Positions 19,130-26,925 are shown, numbered from the stretch's first letter. The stretch is DNA of 64,000 nt from Jiangella asiatica (GCF_004349065.1 NZ_SMKZ01000007.1:62001-126000), one strand, 5' to 3'. The notes: generated by a model not told the origin, from the letters alone. A program made the numbers and translations.

Positions 19130-20296
19130 GTGGGTTCCGGCACCGTTGTCGGGTTGTTTGCTGGCATTGGCGGCCTGGAACTCGGTCTCCACGCGCACGG
19201 CTGGTCCACCTCGCTGTTCTGCGAGATCGACCCCGCCGCCAAGGCTGTCTTGAGTGCGCGGTTTCCCACCATCGAGACTGCCGACGACGTAACGAAGCTT
19301 CGTGCTCTCCCGCAAGGCACCGACCTAGTTGCGGCCGGCTTCCCGTGCCAGGACCTGAGTCAGGCGGGGTTGACGAAGGGTATCCGCGGCGCACGCTCTG
19401 GGCTCGTTGACCACGTCTTCAGGTTGGTGGCCAGGAAGCGGGGGGGACCTCAGTGGTTGCTGCTTGAGAACGTGCCGTTCATGCTCCAGCTCGACCGAGG
19501 CCAAGCGATGCGCTACTTGACCAGCCGCCTCGAAGACCTTGGGTATGCATGGGCGTACCGCGTCGTCGATGCCAGAGCCTTCGGCAGGCCACAACGGCGC
19601 CTGCGCGTCCTGATGCTTGCCTCCCGTACCCACGACCCACGCGAAGTTCTATTCAGCCAGGAAGCGGGCCCACGGCCAGACGATGACCCTCAGCTTCGTG
19701 CCTGCGGCTTCTACTGGACCGAAGGAACTCGAGGCCTCGGGTGGGCAGTCGACGCCATTCCGACCCTCAAGGGTGGCTCGACGATCGGCATTGCCAGCCC
19801 ACCAGCCATCCGCCTAACCCGCGGCCGTGGGATCGTCACACCCGGTATCACGGACGCCGAGAGGCTCCAGGGTTTCGACCCTGACTGGACCCTTCCCGCA
19901 ATCGACGTCCCCGGCGTCCGTGCGGGAAACAGGTGGAAGCTGGTCGGCAACGCCGTCAGCACGCTGATGTCCAGATGGATCGGCGAACGACTTTCCGACC
20001 CACGCCCTTACGACGCCATCCTCGATCAACCGCTCCCGGACGGCGCCCCGTGGCCCACCGCCGCTTGGGGTTCCAACGGCCAGGCATTTCGAGTCGAGTT
20101 GAGCCAATGGCCAGTTCAGCGAGCGTATCATCATCTCGAACAATTCATCTTGGAGCCTAAGGCTCTCTCGCTCAGGGCAACTTCCGGATTCCTTCGTCGA
20201 GCCAAGTCTGGAAATCTCCGGTTCGCGCCCGGATTTCTCGATTCCGTGGAACAGCACCTCGCCCTCATGGGCGGCGATCCCTTGCGGGCAGCATGA
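19130..20296 (+). CDS. DNA (cytosine-5-)-methyltransferase
   Basis: This is a 388-aa C5 methylase starting at GTG 19130, after GAGAGGGG. Motif I VGLFAGIGGLELG (about 7-19) binds SAM; motif IV GFPCQDLSQAG has the catalytic Cys73; motif VI LLLENVPFML and motif VIII FGRPQRRLRVLML follow; motifs IX/X end with RWKLVGNAVS. The region between VIII and IX, near the SASPPAIRLTRGRG-like IASPPAIRLTRGRG, would read the target. The downstream putative nuclease starts inside its stop codon (ATGA). Together with Vsr it forms a restriction-modification island. The target sequence cannot be read from this. Confidence 0.95.
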   Translation: MGSGTVVGLFAGIGGLELGLHAHGWSTSLFCEIDPAAKAVLSARFPTIETADDVTKLRALPQGTDLVAAGFPCQDLSQAGLTKGIRGARSGLVDHVFRLVARKRGGPQWLLLENVPFMLQLDRGQAMRYLTSRLEDLGYAWAYRVVDARAFGRPQRRLRVLMLASRTHDPREVLFSQEAGPRPDDDPQLRACGFYWTEGTRGLGWAVDAIPTLKGGSTIGIASPPAIRLTRGRGIVTPGITDAERLQGFDPDWTLPAIDVPGVRAGNRWKLVGNAVSTLMSRWIGERLSDPRPYDAILDQPLPDGAPWPTAAWGSNGQAFRVELSQWPVQRAYHHLEQFILEPKALSLRATSGFLRRAKSGNLRFAPGFLDSVEQHLALMGGDPLRAA

Positions 20297-21162
20297 GGGG
20301 CCCCGAGATAATTGCCCGAACCTTGTCAGTTCCGGCAGTCGTCGACAGGTACGGACAAAAGTGGCAATACCACTCTCGTTCAGACCGCCATTCAAAGGTT
20401 TCCTGCTGGGCAATACTTTTCGACCTCCTTCAATCCAGCAGTCTGCTGAGGAGGCACGTGCGCGAAGGAAAAGTGACCTTCGGCATCAACCGGCAGCTAA
20501 ACGACTGGGAGACCGGGAAGAAGAAGGACCTCGACCTCGTCGTCGCTAGGGCTCCCGGTCCCAGCACTCAGGCTGTCGGAGAAGCGCTCGACCTGACCAC
20601 CCTGGCGGCCAGGTACGAGGTCGTGCTGACGGCAGACGAGCGGCAAATTCTGGACGAGCTTCCGAAGGGTCGGAGCGGGACCTCGGGCGCAACCGTCCTC
20701 GTCGCGCTCGAAGCCAAGGCGTGCATGACAGCTCACGTCCGAGCATTGCCCCGACTCTATGACGAACTCACGTCCAGCCATGCGACAGTGCACGGTGACA
20801 ACACGAACGCGCTCGCGATCGGCTTCGTAATGGTCAACTTGGCGGAGAGCTTTATCAGCCCAGACCTCCATCGACGACTCATTACACCAGAGGCACCAGC
20901 TCAGCCTAGTGAGCACCGTCAGCCGCATGCGACGGAGCGAACCATCAGCAAGATACGTGAAATACGCCGACGACCAGGTCCCGGCAGCGGGCGGGCAGGG
21001 TTTGACGGTATCGGTATCATGGTGATCAATATGCGGAACGATGGAACGCCAGTACAACTTGTCACCACCGCACCCGCACCAGCCACAAACAACGAGTTTT
21101 ACTATGGGCAGATGATCGGCCGTGCCGCCCACCTCTACGACTCCGCCTTTGGGAACGTCTAA
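20293..21162 (+). CDS. putative type II restriction endonuclease, PD-(D/E)xK type
   Basis: This is a 289-aa protein coupled by ATGA to the cytosine methylase and overlapping vsr by 41 nt. KKKDLDLVV (Asp79/Asp81) and VLVALEAKACM (Glu140, Lys142) fit the D...E-x-K core of PD-(D/E)xK nucleases, and an acidic/Asn-rich DNTNALAIGFVMVNLAESF follows. Codon usage is AT-richer than in the backbone genes, a sign of separate origin. The nuclease role rests on this motif plus placement between a methylase and Vsr; I recognise no named enzyme. Confidence 0.65.
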   Translation: MRGPEIIARTLSVPAVVDRYGQKWQYHSRSDRHSKVSCWAILFDLLQSSSLLRRHVREGKVTFGINRQLNDWETGKKKDLDLVVARAPGPSTQAVGEALDLTTLAARYEVVLTADERQILDELPKGRSGTSGATVLVALEAKACMTAHVRALPRLYDELTSSHATVHGDNTNALAIGFVMVNLAESFISPDLHRRLITPEAPAQPSEHRQPHATERTISKIREIRRRPGPGSGRAGFDGIGIMVINMRNDGTPVQLVTTAPAPATNNEFYYGQMIGRAAHLYDSAFGNV

Positions 21163-21604
21163 GAACGTCCCACCCGCCGCAACTGACGCTGCGACGTTGC
21201 GGCGCATGAAGAATACTCGACAACGTGACACCACGGCTGAGGTAGCTTTACGCCGCGAGCTATTTCGTCGCAGACTGCGCTATAGGATCGATCAGTCTCC
21301 CATCCCGGGCACAAGGCGTCGGGCGGACATCGTGTTTCGGAAGGCAAAGCTCGCCGTATTCGTGGACGGTTGCTTCTGGCACTGCTGCCCTGAGCACGGA
21401 ACAAAGCCAAAAGCAAATGCCGAGTGGTGGGCTACCAAACTTGCTGCCAATGTTCAGCGCGACAGGGCCGTTGACGCCGAGCTGCGCGCGGCCGGATGGG
21501 CAGTGATCAGAGTCTGGGAGCATGAGGACGTCCTAGCTGCGGCCGACCTTGTGGCTGCGAATGTGAAGGCGAGACTCGGTCGCGGTGGCGCGGCCAACGG
21601 ATGA
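21122..21604 (+). CDS. vsr: very short patch repair endonuclease (Vsr)
   Basis: This 160-aa enzyme nicks T:G mismatches that arise by deamination of 5-methylcytosine. The family pattern is clear: RRMKNTRQRDTTAEVALRRE, LRYRID, RRRADIVF with the catalytic Asp69, KLAVFVDGCFWHCCPEHGT with zinc ligands, EWWATKL, and GWAVIRVWEHE. The first ~28 residues overlap the putative nuclease gene. An internal ATG at 21206 would give a form beginning at the family core, so the GTG start is uncertain. Its presence shows that the methylase marks cytosine C5. Confidence 0.93.
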   Translation: MPPTSTTPPLGTSKNVPPAATDAATLRRMKNTRQRDTTAEVALRRELFRRRLRYRIDQSPIPGTRRRADIVFRKAKLAVFVDGCFWHCCPEHGTKPKANAEWWATKLAANVQRDRAVDAELRAAGWAVIRVWEHEDVLAAADLVAANVKARLGRGGAANG

Positions 21605-21660
21605 GATCGAACGCTGGCCACGGCACGAAACGCTGACACTCCATCTTGCCTAGACGCAGG

Positions 21661-21698
21661 TGATGCTTGACAAATCTGTTGCAGCTGATCCTCGACAC
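21661..21698 (+). repeat. cassette A left terminal repeat
   Basis: It begins TGATGCTTGACA and ends TGATCCTCGACAC, two versions of one 13-bp word spaced 25 bp. The 40 bp before it share GCTGACACTCCATCT with the sequence just beyond the right end of cassette B. Confidence 0.6.
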
Positions 21699-21780
21699 TC
21701 ACGGCGGGTGTGGGGGTCGCGTTGGCACCCAGGTGTGATTCTCGATTGCTCGGTTGTGCGACTGTCCGTACTTTGGCGGC

Positions 21781-22626
21781 GTGACCACACAGGTGCCCTA
21801 TCGACCAATCCCGGTCGATCAGTCGGACATTCGGTACGATCACGGCCCTGACTCCGTCCTCGGGCCGGGCGTACCCGCCGGCGAGACGATCGAGTTGGAC
21901 TGGAACGACAGTTGGGCCTACCCGGGCACCTCAAGAAAGCTCTGGGTTCACGTCCCGGCGGCGTACGACCCCTCGGAAGCGGCCGCGCTCATGGTGTTCC
22001 AAGACGGCTGGTGGTACCTCGACCCTGATGGAGAAGTACGCGGCGGGATCGTTCTGGACAATCTCATCCATCGCGGGGACATCCCGGTCACCATCGGCGT
22101 TTTCGTCGATCCCGGCGTCTTCGAGGACGTCACGGATGCCGATGGCCGGAAGAACCGCAACGCTGAGTACGACGCGTTCGATGACCGCTACGTCACCTTC
22201 TTGCTGCGTGAGATCCTGCCTCAGGTCACCGACCGCTACTCGCTCATCAAGGACCCCGACCGATGGGGGATCTGCGGCGGTAGCAGCGGCGGCAACTGCG
22301 CCTTCACCGCAGCATGGCTGCGGCCGGACAGGTTCCGCCGGGTCATCGGCTTCCTGTCCAGCTTCGTGCAGATGCCGCAAGGCAACCCATACCTGGACCT
22401 GATTCCCACCGTTCCTCGCAAGCCACTGCGCGTCTTTCTGCAGGCGGGTCACCGCGACCTGCGCTGGAACGAGCCAGAGCGGAACTGGCTTGCGGACAAC
22501 CTGCGAGTTGCTGCCGCACTCGCAGAAGGCGGCTACGACTTCCGCCTGGTCCTCGGCGATGGCGGCCACAGCCCCAACCACGGAGGCGTTCTGTTACCCG
22601 ACGCCCTCCGCTGGCTGTGGCGATAG
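21781..22626 (+). CDS. esterase family alpha/beta hydrolase (EsteraseD/Fes-like), cassette cargo
   Basis: This is a 281-aa predicted serine hydrolase starting at GTG 21781. The fold resembles enterochelin esterase or S-formylglutathione-type hydrolases: LWVHVPAAYDPSEAAALMVF opening strands, a lid region, FLLREILPQVTDRY, then GGSSGG with probable nucleophile Ser169. Near the end HRDLRWNEPERNWLADNLRVA and LGDGGHSPNHGG give the catalytic His263. No signal peptide is seen, so it acts in the cytoplasm. It is the only gene in cassette A and starts 83 bp after the left repeat. The substrate is unknown. Confidence 0.85.
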   Translation: MTTQVPYRPIPVDQSDIRYDHGPDSVLGPGVPAGETIELDWNDSWAYPGTSRKLWVHVPAAYDPSEAAALMVFQDGWWYLDPDGEVRGGIVLDNLIHRGDIPVTIGVFVDPGVFEDVTDADGRKNRNAEYDAFDDRYVTFLLREILPQVTDRYSLIKDPDRWGICGGSSGGNCAFTAAWLRPDRFRRVIGFLSSFVQMPQGNPYLDLIPTVPRKPLRVFLQAGHRDLRWNEPERNWLADNLRVAAALAEGGYDFRLVLGDGGHSPNHGGVLLPDALRWLWR

Positions 22627-22649
22627 CCGCCGCTGTAGCCACCGTCGCA

Positions 22650-22687
22650 GCGTCAAGAATCAGCCGACACACAACTGTCAACCATCA
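22650..22687 (-). repeat. cassette A right terminal repeat
   Basis: Read on the minus strand, it begins TGATGGTTGACA and ends CTGATTCTTGACGC. It begins 24 bp after the esterase stop. A 30-bp spacer separates it from the left repeat of cassette B. Confidence 0.6.
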
Positions 22688-22717
22688 CCCGCGACGGAAC
22701 ACTTGCCTTGACTCACC

Positions 22718-22755
22718 TGATGCTTGACGGATCTGTATCATCTGACCCTTGACAC
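22718..22755 (+). repeat. cassette B left terminal repeat
   Basis: It begins TGATGCTTGAC and ends CTGACCCTTGACAC, the same paired-word layout as the cassette A ends. Confidence 0.6.
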
Positions 22756-22846
22756 TGTGGCCGACCTCGTCGATCGCTGTGGTGGTGCTTCCGGGGGCGG
22801 TTGGACGTTGTCGTCGCTCGACAGTTCGCACGCCGCTTGGCCTGGA

Positions 22847-23731
22847 TCAGCAGAACAGGTCCAGGAGACGGCGACACTTCGGCGGATCCGACGTGAGGCC
22901 GTGGGGAATCCCCCACAACAGGTAGGACATCGAACGCAGGACCACCCAGCAGCGAGCTCGTTGGGCCGGTACCTGCGCGGCATCGACAAACGCGTCGAAC
23001 GCGGCAATGATCTCCGAGTCCTTGGACAGCTCGTCCAGTCGGTCCCACAACACTCTTGCGAAGTCGTACTCGCGGTCACCACGCAGGAGCACGGGGTCGA
23101 CGATTAGCCATGGCGCACGCTTCGCGGCCAGAACCTGCGCGCAGTGAAGATCACCGTCCACCGCGAGATCTGACGTCGGTGCTTCGGATCGTTCCTCCGC
23201 CAACTGAATCGCCGTAGTGAGCTGGCTTCGTGGCGTCGGTCCCTCGACGGCCAACCAATCCCGCTCGAATGTCTCGACATGGCCAGCCGCGATCGTGGCG
23301 GTTGACAGCACGTCGGCAGGGGCTGGGACTGCCAGCACACCTACCAGGTGGGCGAGTATCGGGACCGCGATCGTGAGCGGCTGCGATTGGAGGCTTCGGG
23401 AACTGTCGAGACGTTCCAACAGCATGGCGCGTGATCCTCTGTCCACATCGAACAACCGGACCGTTCCTCGACCGGCCCAGAAGTGGAGGGCAGCCGCCTC
23501 TTGGTCAATGTTGTCTCCTGGTGGCGACAGTCTTAGAACGTACGGTTCGCGACGCCGGCGAACTGGGACGATCAGCGCGTTTGATCCGTGCATCGGCTCA
23601 CCATCGATGCGCAGGTCCCAGCGACGGCATTGAGCCGAAACCAGCGACGGTAACGTGCCGAGCCACTGACGCCCGGGGCGATCGTGCCACCAGCGGGGCA
23701 TCTCTCGAAACGACTCAGGGACGGTAATCAC
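22847..23731 (-). CDS. APH(6)-family aminoglycoside/hydroxyurea kinase-like protein, cassette cargo
   Basis: This is a 294-aa predicted small-molecule kinase. The N-terminus VPESFREMPRWW and LVSAQCRRWDLRIDG is typical of streptomycin 6-kinase relatives, and PYVLRLSPPGDNIDQEAAAL gives the ATP-site Lys/Glu region (here Arg67 replaces the usual Lys). The catalytic loop reads VDGDLHCAQVL: the His before GD is Asp and the usual Asn is Gln, while the base Asp194 remains. IVDPVLLRGDREYDFARVLWDR is the metal-binding Asp and family C-terminal block. Start GTG 23731 is chosen by alignment to family N-termini; no clear ribosome-binding site precedes it. Whether it phosphorylates an antibiotic is unknown. 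Confidence 0.78.
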   Translation of the reverse strand: MITVPESFREMPRWWHDRPGRQWLGTLPSLVSAQCRRWDLRIDGEPMHGSNALIVPVRRRREPYVLRLSPPGDNIDQEAAALHFWAGRGTVRLFDVDRGSRAMLLERLDSSRSLQSQPLTIAVPILAHLVGVLAVPAPADVLSTATIAAGHVETFERDWLAVEGPTPRSQLTTAIQLAEERSEAPTSDLAVDGDLHCAQVLAAKRAPWLIVDPVLLRGDREYDFARVLWDRLDELSKDSEIIAAFDAFVDAAQVPAQRARCWVVLRSMSYLLWGIPHGLTSDPPKCRRLLDLFC

Positions 23732-23931
23732 AGGTGGGGGCTGAGCGTCGTTGGCACAGTCTGAGTCAAACGACTCGGGGGAGCCCGACGCAAGCGGGTT
23801 TGCGGCCAGGCTCTGAAGTCCGCCTGAACTGGCCGCATCCTTGGCATGCCCGCAAGCCGCTCCACGACCGGTCAGGGCTTCTGGCTGTATCGTCCGCCGC
23901 GCGTCACATGCCCAGGCTGCCGACCCGGCCG

Positions 23932-23969
23932 GTGTCAAGCATCAACCGACACACGAGTGTCAAGCATCA
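23932..23969 (-). repeat. cassette B right terminal repeat
   Basis: On the minus strand it holds two identical copies of TGATGCTTGACAC at 25-bp spacing, the clearest example of the paired word. Some 200 bp separate it from the start of the kinase gene and would hold the promoter. Confidence 0.65.
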
Positions 23970-24213
23970 ACCGCGACAGGACAGCTGACACTCCATCTGG
24001 ACTGCCGGACAGACCTCTTAAGGATCAAGGCGGCGCGCAGGCGCGCCGCAGCCGCGCGGCCTTGCGCCGGGCATGCGGCCTGGCGGCCGTTCCGGGCGCG
24101 TCGGCCGGCGGGCACACGAGTGCCTGCAACCAGCTCACCTAGCCGAGCGAGCACAGTCACCGTGGGGGAGGCGTCGCCCTCATCGCAGCCATTCTTTGGC
24201 CTCCACTCCACGC

Positions 24214-24316
24214 GTCAAGGGCGGCAAGATCTTTCGCAGGTCATGGATCGGTACAGGCTGGCACGTAGGGGCGAAACATCTTGCCGTCGCTGCGCGATGG
24301 CTACGCCACCCTTGAC
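24214..24316. repeat. nested inverted repeat, about 103 bp
   Basis: Outer arms GTCAAGGG (24214-24221) and CCCTTGAC (24309-24316) pair perfectly. Inner arms CGGCAAGATCTTTCGC (24222-24237) and GCGAAACATCTTGCCG (24271-24286) pair at 15 of 16. No gene is seen in 23970-24401; this structure is the main content of that 430-bp gap. It may be a mobile-element end or a strong RNA hairpin. Confidence 0.6.
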
Positions 24317-24401
24317 CCGCTCCGCTCCAGCCAACGACCGGCCGCTACGAGGACGACGCCTCAAAGTGGCAACTGGCCAGCCCCGGGTCTACGCTCCGGA
24401 C

Positions 24402-24941
24402 ATGGATCAGGGCTTGGCTGCGCTGCTGGGGGCCGGGATTGGCGTAGTCGGCACGTTGGCCGCAACTCGGATCGCAATGTCAATGCAAGCTCGACAGGCT
24501 GAAGCTCAGCGCCGGGCTGAAGTCGCCGTTCACGTCTCTGACCTGCTTGAACGGGCGAAAAAATTTCTTGACGAAGCAGACGAAGCTGATCCGATGACAG
24601 CCCGATACAAAGTTCACGATCTCTCAAATGAGATAGATCGTTTCGTCGGTCGCCATTTGTACGGGCGCATGGAGAGCCGCATAGCAACGCCACTAGCGGA
24701 CGGGGTTCAGATTGCCCAGTCGATCGTTAGGCGACTAAACGACGATGACGCCGGCGATGAGTGGTCGGATGAAGACGATTGGCTCTTGGGTGAACTTGCC
24801 ACTGCGGTTTCGGAAACGCGCGTAGCCCTCGGCGACTATCGTTGGCCACCTACGGCCCGGCAACGGATTTGGTCTGCATGCACCAACCTGCTGTTGACAT
24901 TTCGCGTGGCTCGCATACGCCGGCAATCACCACGCGGGTGA
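24402..24941 (+). CDS. hypothetical protein with N-terminal membrane helix
   Basis: This is a 179-aa protein with one N-terminal hydrophobic segment (LAALLGAGIGVVGTLAATRI) followed by a long helical, charged domain (coiled-coil-like QARQAEAQRRAEVAVHVSDL, then an acidic DDDAGDEWSDEDDW). The layout resembles small membrane-anchored effectors or sensors of defence cargo, but no catalytic motif is visible. Codon usage is AT-richer than its neighbours, which suggests recent transfer. The family is not recognised. Confidence 0.6.
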   Translation: MDQGLAALLGAGIGVVGTLAATRIAMSMQARQAEAQRRAEVAVHVSDLLERAKKFLDEADEADPMTARYKVHDLSNEIDRFVGRHLYGRMESRIATPLADGVQIAQSIVRRLNDDDAGDEWSDEDDWLLGELATAVSETRVALGDYRWPPTARQRIWSACTNLLLTFRVARIRRQSPRG

Positions 24942-25010
24942 TGATGCCGACCTTGGACACTAGCGAACGTCACAAGCTTGCCTCTGTTAGCACGTGAACG
25001 TTTGAGAAGG

Positions 25011-25388
25011 TCATACGGTGTGCAGACGGAGCGGTCTGTTGAGGGCGTCGGCCAAGCCTGCGAGGTCGCCGGGGTCGCTGGTGACGACGAGGTCTCCGCG
25101 CGACAGGGCGGAAATGACGACGGTGGCGTCGACGACGTCGCTTGTTCTCGCGGCTGCGCATGCGGCGCCGGCCTCGCGGGCGAGCTGTTCGGTCATCGGC
25201 TCGATCTTGCAGCCACGGAGCAGGCGCGAGAGCTGATGCTGTGGGCCGCCGCGCCAAGCCTGCGCCAGAACTGCAGCGGGGACGACGGGGCGGATCTCGT
25301 GGCGCAGCGCGTCACGATGAAGGGCCCAGATGTCGACGCGGTTGGCTTCCGCCGCGACCAACGCGCCGGTGTCGTAAGTGATGCCCAT
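25011..25388 (-). CDS. PIN-domain ribonuclease toxin (VapC-like)
   Basis: This is a 125-aa toxin. PIN-domain acidic residues are visible: Asp6 in ITYDTGAL, Glu14 region in VAAEANRVD, Asp88 in DVVDATVVISAL and Asp in VVTSDPGDL. This set coordinates Mg/Mn for RNA cleavage. Its start overlaps the antitoxin stop (TGATG), the usual antitoxin-first arrangement, with both genes on the minus strand. It may stabilise the element after integration. Confidence 0.88.
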   Translation of the reverse strand: MGITYDTGALVAAEANRVDIWALHRDALRHEIRPVVPAAVLAQAWRGGPQHQLSRLLRGCKIEPMTEQLAREAGAACAAARTSDVVDATVVISALSRGDLVVTSDPGDLAGLADALNRPLRLHTV

Positions 25389-25642
25389 CAGTCAGTGATG
25401 ACGCCCTCGCGGACCAGCACGTCGTGCGCCTTGCGTGCCTCGTCGGCGGGGATCGGTCCGTGCTCGGCCTCGAACTCCTCAACGGCAAGCAGGCCATCGA
25501 GGACGGCGGCGCGTTCCGCCGGCATGATGGCGGCCAGGCGCTCCCCGTGGTCGGTCAGGTAGATGACCTCCCCGGTGGACGTGGCTCGGCTGATCACCTC
25601 GCTGAGGTGATCCTTCGCGTCCTGCACCGGCATCTCGGACAT
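25388..25642 (-). CDS. Phd/YefM-type antitoxin
   Basis: This is an 84-aa antitoxin from ATG 25642. MPVQDAKDHLSEVISRATSTGEVIYLTDHG is the Phd/YefM DNA-binding fold, and the C-terminal EEFEAEHGPIPADEARKAHD would bind the toxin. A longer frame reaching 25768 is Arg-rich and not family-like. It is coupled to the PIN toxin. Confidence 0.85.
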   Translation of the reverse strand: MSEMPVQDAKDHLSEVISRATSTGEVIYLTDHGERLAAIMPAERAAVLDGLLAVEEFEAEHGPIPADEARKAHDVLVREGVITD

Positions 25643-25813
25643 AGTCCCAGCGTACGGCAGAAGCTCAGCAGACACAGCAGTCCTCACTTCCTGTCGAGGC
25701 GAAACGCCGGCCCGTAGGCTCGATCGTCGTCGCCGGATATCACCCTCGGAACGGCCGGCCCGTCGCATCGAGAGACAATGACACGACGTGCCGGCCGACG
25801 CTATGCAGATGGT

Positions 25814-26107
25814 TTAGATGCCGCGACCGATCAGCCGGTGCACGCGTTTGACGGCGTCGTTCATCGCGGCGGCAAGTTGTTGAGCCTCACGGGTGGTCAA
25901 GTGCACCATCACCGGTGTGCCTCGGCGCGCCATCGCGGTCAGCTCGACCGCTGTTGCCTCGGCGCCCGGGCGGGCGATCGTGACCCCCAACGACCAACGG
26001 CCCGCGACAACCGGGATCGACGCCAGGTAGAGCCGATGTGTCCAGTGCTCGCCGGCTTCCTCACACCACCGCACCCCACACTCAGCCCGGTCCACGGCCC
26101 CAGTCAC
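25814..26107 (-). CDS. small conserved AICE protein of unknown function
   Basis: This is a 97-aa soluble protein with beta-rich middle part (GRWSLGVTIARPGAEATAVELTAMA, TPVMVHLTTREAQQLAAAM) and a C-terminal helix. Its start overlaps the stop of the gene before it (ATGA), so the two are one operon. No motif gives a function. Confidence 0.6.
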   Translation of the reverse strand: MTGAVDRAECGVRWCEEAGEHWTHRLYLASIPVVAGRWSLGVTIARPGAEATAVELTAMARRGTPVMVHLTTREAQQLAAAMNDAVKRVHRLIGRGI

Positions 26108-26628
26108 GACGCGTCCTGCGTGTCGGTGCGGTAGACCTTGCGCAGATCACCGACCACAGACTCCAGCTCGCCCAGCGACACCCCAGCCGCCGACAAAACG
26201 CCCGCGACCCGGTCGACCACCTCGCGATGCGCCTCGGTCGTCAGCGTGAAGCCGTCCTGCGGATGCAGCACCCCCGGCTTCAGCAGCTCCAGACCGCCGT
26301 CACGTTCGACCAGCCGGTTCAGCCGCTCAACGATCTCGACATCGGTCGCGCCGGGCAGATACCGCTCCCGCACGTGCGCGAGCAGCTTCGGTGTCCACAT
26401 CGCCCGCTGCACCACATCAGCGATACGGACCAGCTCGGCAGCGAGGCGGCGGGCCTCCTTCGGCAGCAGATCGAACTGTGCGTACATGTCGGACTCGAAC
26501 GGCTTGATCACCACATCGATGTGGGCCTCACCGCGTTGCAGGTGCGCGACCATCTCGCCGACCATCTCGTCGACGAACGATGCACGGGCGATGATCTCTC
26601 TCGTATCGGGTTCGGGTAGCTTGACCAC
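26104..26628 (-). CDS. conserved AICE protein of unknown function
   Basis: This is a 174-aa mostly helical protein that starts at GTG 26628 behind AGGGAGAG. It has an N-terminal Glu/Arg-rich helix pair (EIIARASFVDEMVGEMVAHL), a central KEARRLAAELVRIADVVQRA, and a C-terminal GVLSAAGVSLGELESVVGDLRKVY. It is the gene nearest the right attachment site. The 229 bp from 26629 to the attachment site contain no gene that I can support. Confidence 0.6.
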   Translation of the reverse strand: MVKLPEPDTREIIARASFVDEMVGEMVAHLQRGEAHIDVVIKPFESDMYAQFDLLPKEARRLAAELVRIADVVQRAMWTPKLLAHVRERYLPGATDVEIVERLNRLVERDGGLELLKPGVLHPQDGFTLTTEAHREVVDRVAGVLSAAGVSLGELESVVGDLRKVYRTDTQDAS

Positions 26629-26857
26629 GGGTCTCTCCCTGGTTGGTTCAGGTTGGGATCAAGTCCCCGGCCCGGTGCTCACAACACCGGCCGGGGGCGA
26701 CTAATCGATGAGGCCAATCGCGGGCGGGGCGGACCGCGTGCCCGCTGCGTGCCCGTACGGATGGGCGAGAGCGGCCACGTCCGGTCAACAACGAGAACCC
26801 GGCGGCACGTGAGGCCACGGTCATAACTGCCGAGGTCAGTGCGGCCGAAGCCAGCTC

Positions 26858-26925
26858 GCCTTTGCAAGGCAGGGGTTAGGGGTTCGATTCCCCTCGTCTC
26901 CACCAGCACGAACACCGCCAGCCCG
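26858..26925 (+). repeat. right attachment site of the AICE
   Basis: A perfect 68-bp copy of 10624-10691, containing the last 48 nt of tRNA-Ala and 20 bp beyond. The bases on either side differ from the left copy, so the repeat ends are exact. Confidence 0.92.

Larger units (their letters stand above)
21661..22687. mobile_element. gene cassette A bounded by imperfect inverted repeats
   Basis: The left end 21661-21698 and the reverse complement of the right end 22650-22687 agree at 28 of 38 positions without gaps. Each end contains two direct copies of a TGATGCTTGACAC-like word about 25 bp apart. The only gene inside is an esterase. No transposase or integrase lies inside or beside it. Confidence 0.6.
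22718..23969. mobile_element. gene cassette B bounded by imperfect inverted repeats
   Basis: The left end 22718-22755 and the reverse complement of the right end 23932-23969 agree at 27 of 38 positions. The outer 11 bp and the inner CTTGACAC are identical. The single gene inside is a phosphotransferase on the minus strand, opposite in direction to the gene of cassette A. Confidence 0.6.
10624..26925. mobile_element. actinobacterial integrative and conjugative element (pSAM2-type AICE) in tRNA-Ala
   Basis: The element is bounded by identical 68-bp repeats and contains the pSAM2 set of functions: tyrosine integrase, excisionase, rolling-circle-type Rep, and one FtsK/SpoIIIE translocase for double-stranded DNA transfer. 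A Pra-like protein and several tiny genes complete the backbone, all on the minus strand. Cargo on the plus strand includes a regulator/phosphatase pair, restriction-modification with Vsr, two gene cassettes, and a toxin-antitoxin pair. Nothing in the core genes looks broken, so it may still excise. Confidence 0.9.

Noticed and set aside
21661-23969. Classical integron cassettes with attC sites
   Set aside because: There is no integron integrase nearby, the RYYYAAC/GTTRRRY cores are not clear, and the paired 13-bp words with opposite gene directions do not fit attC.
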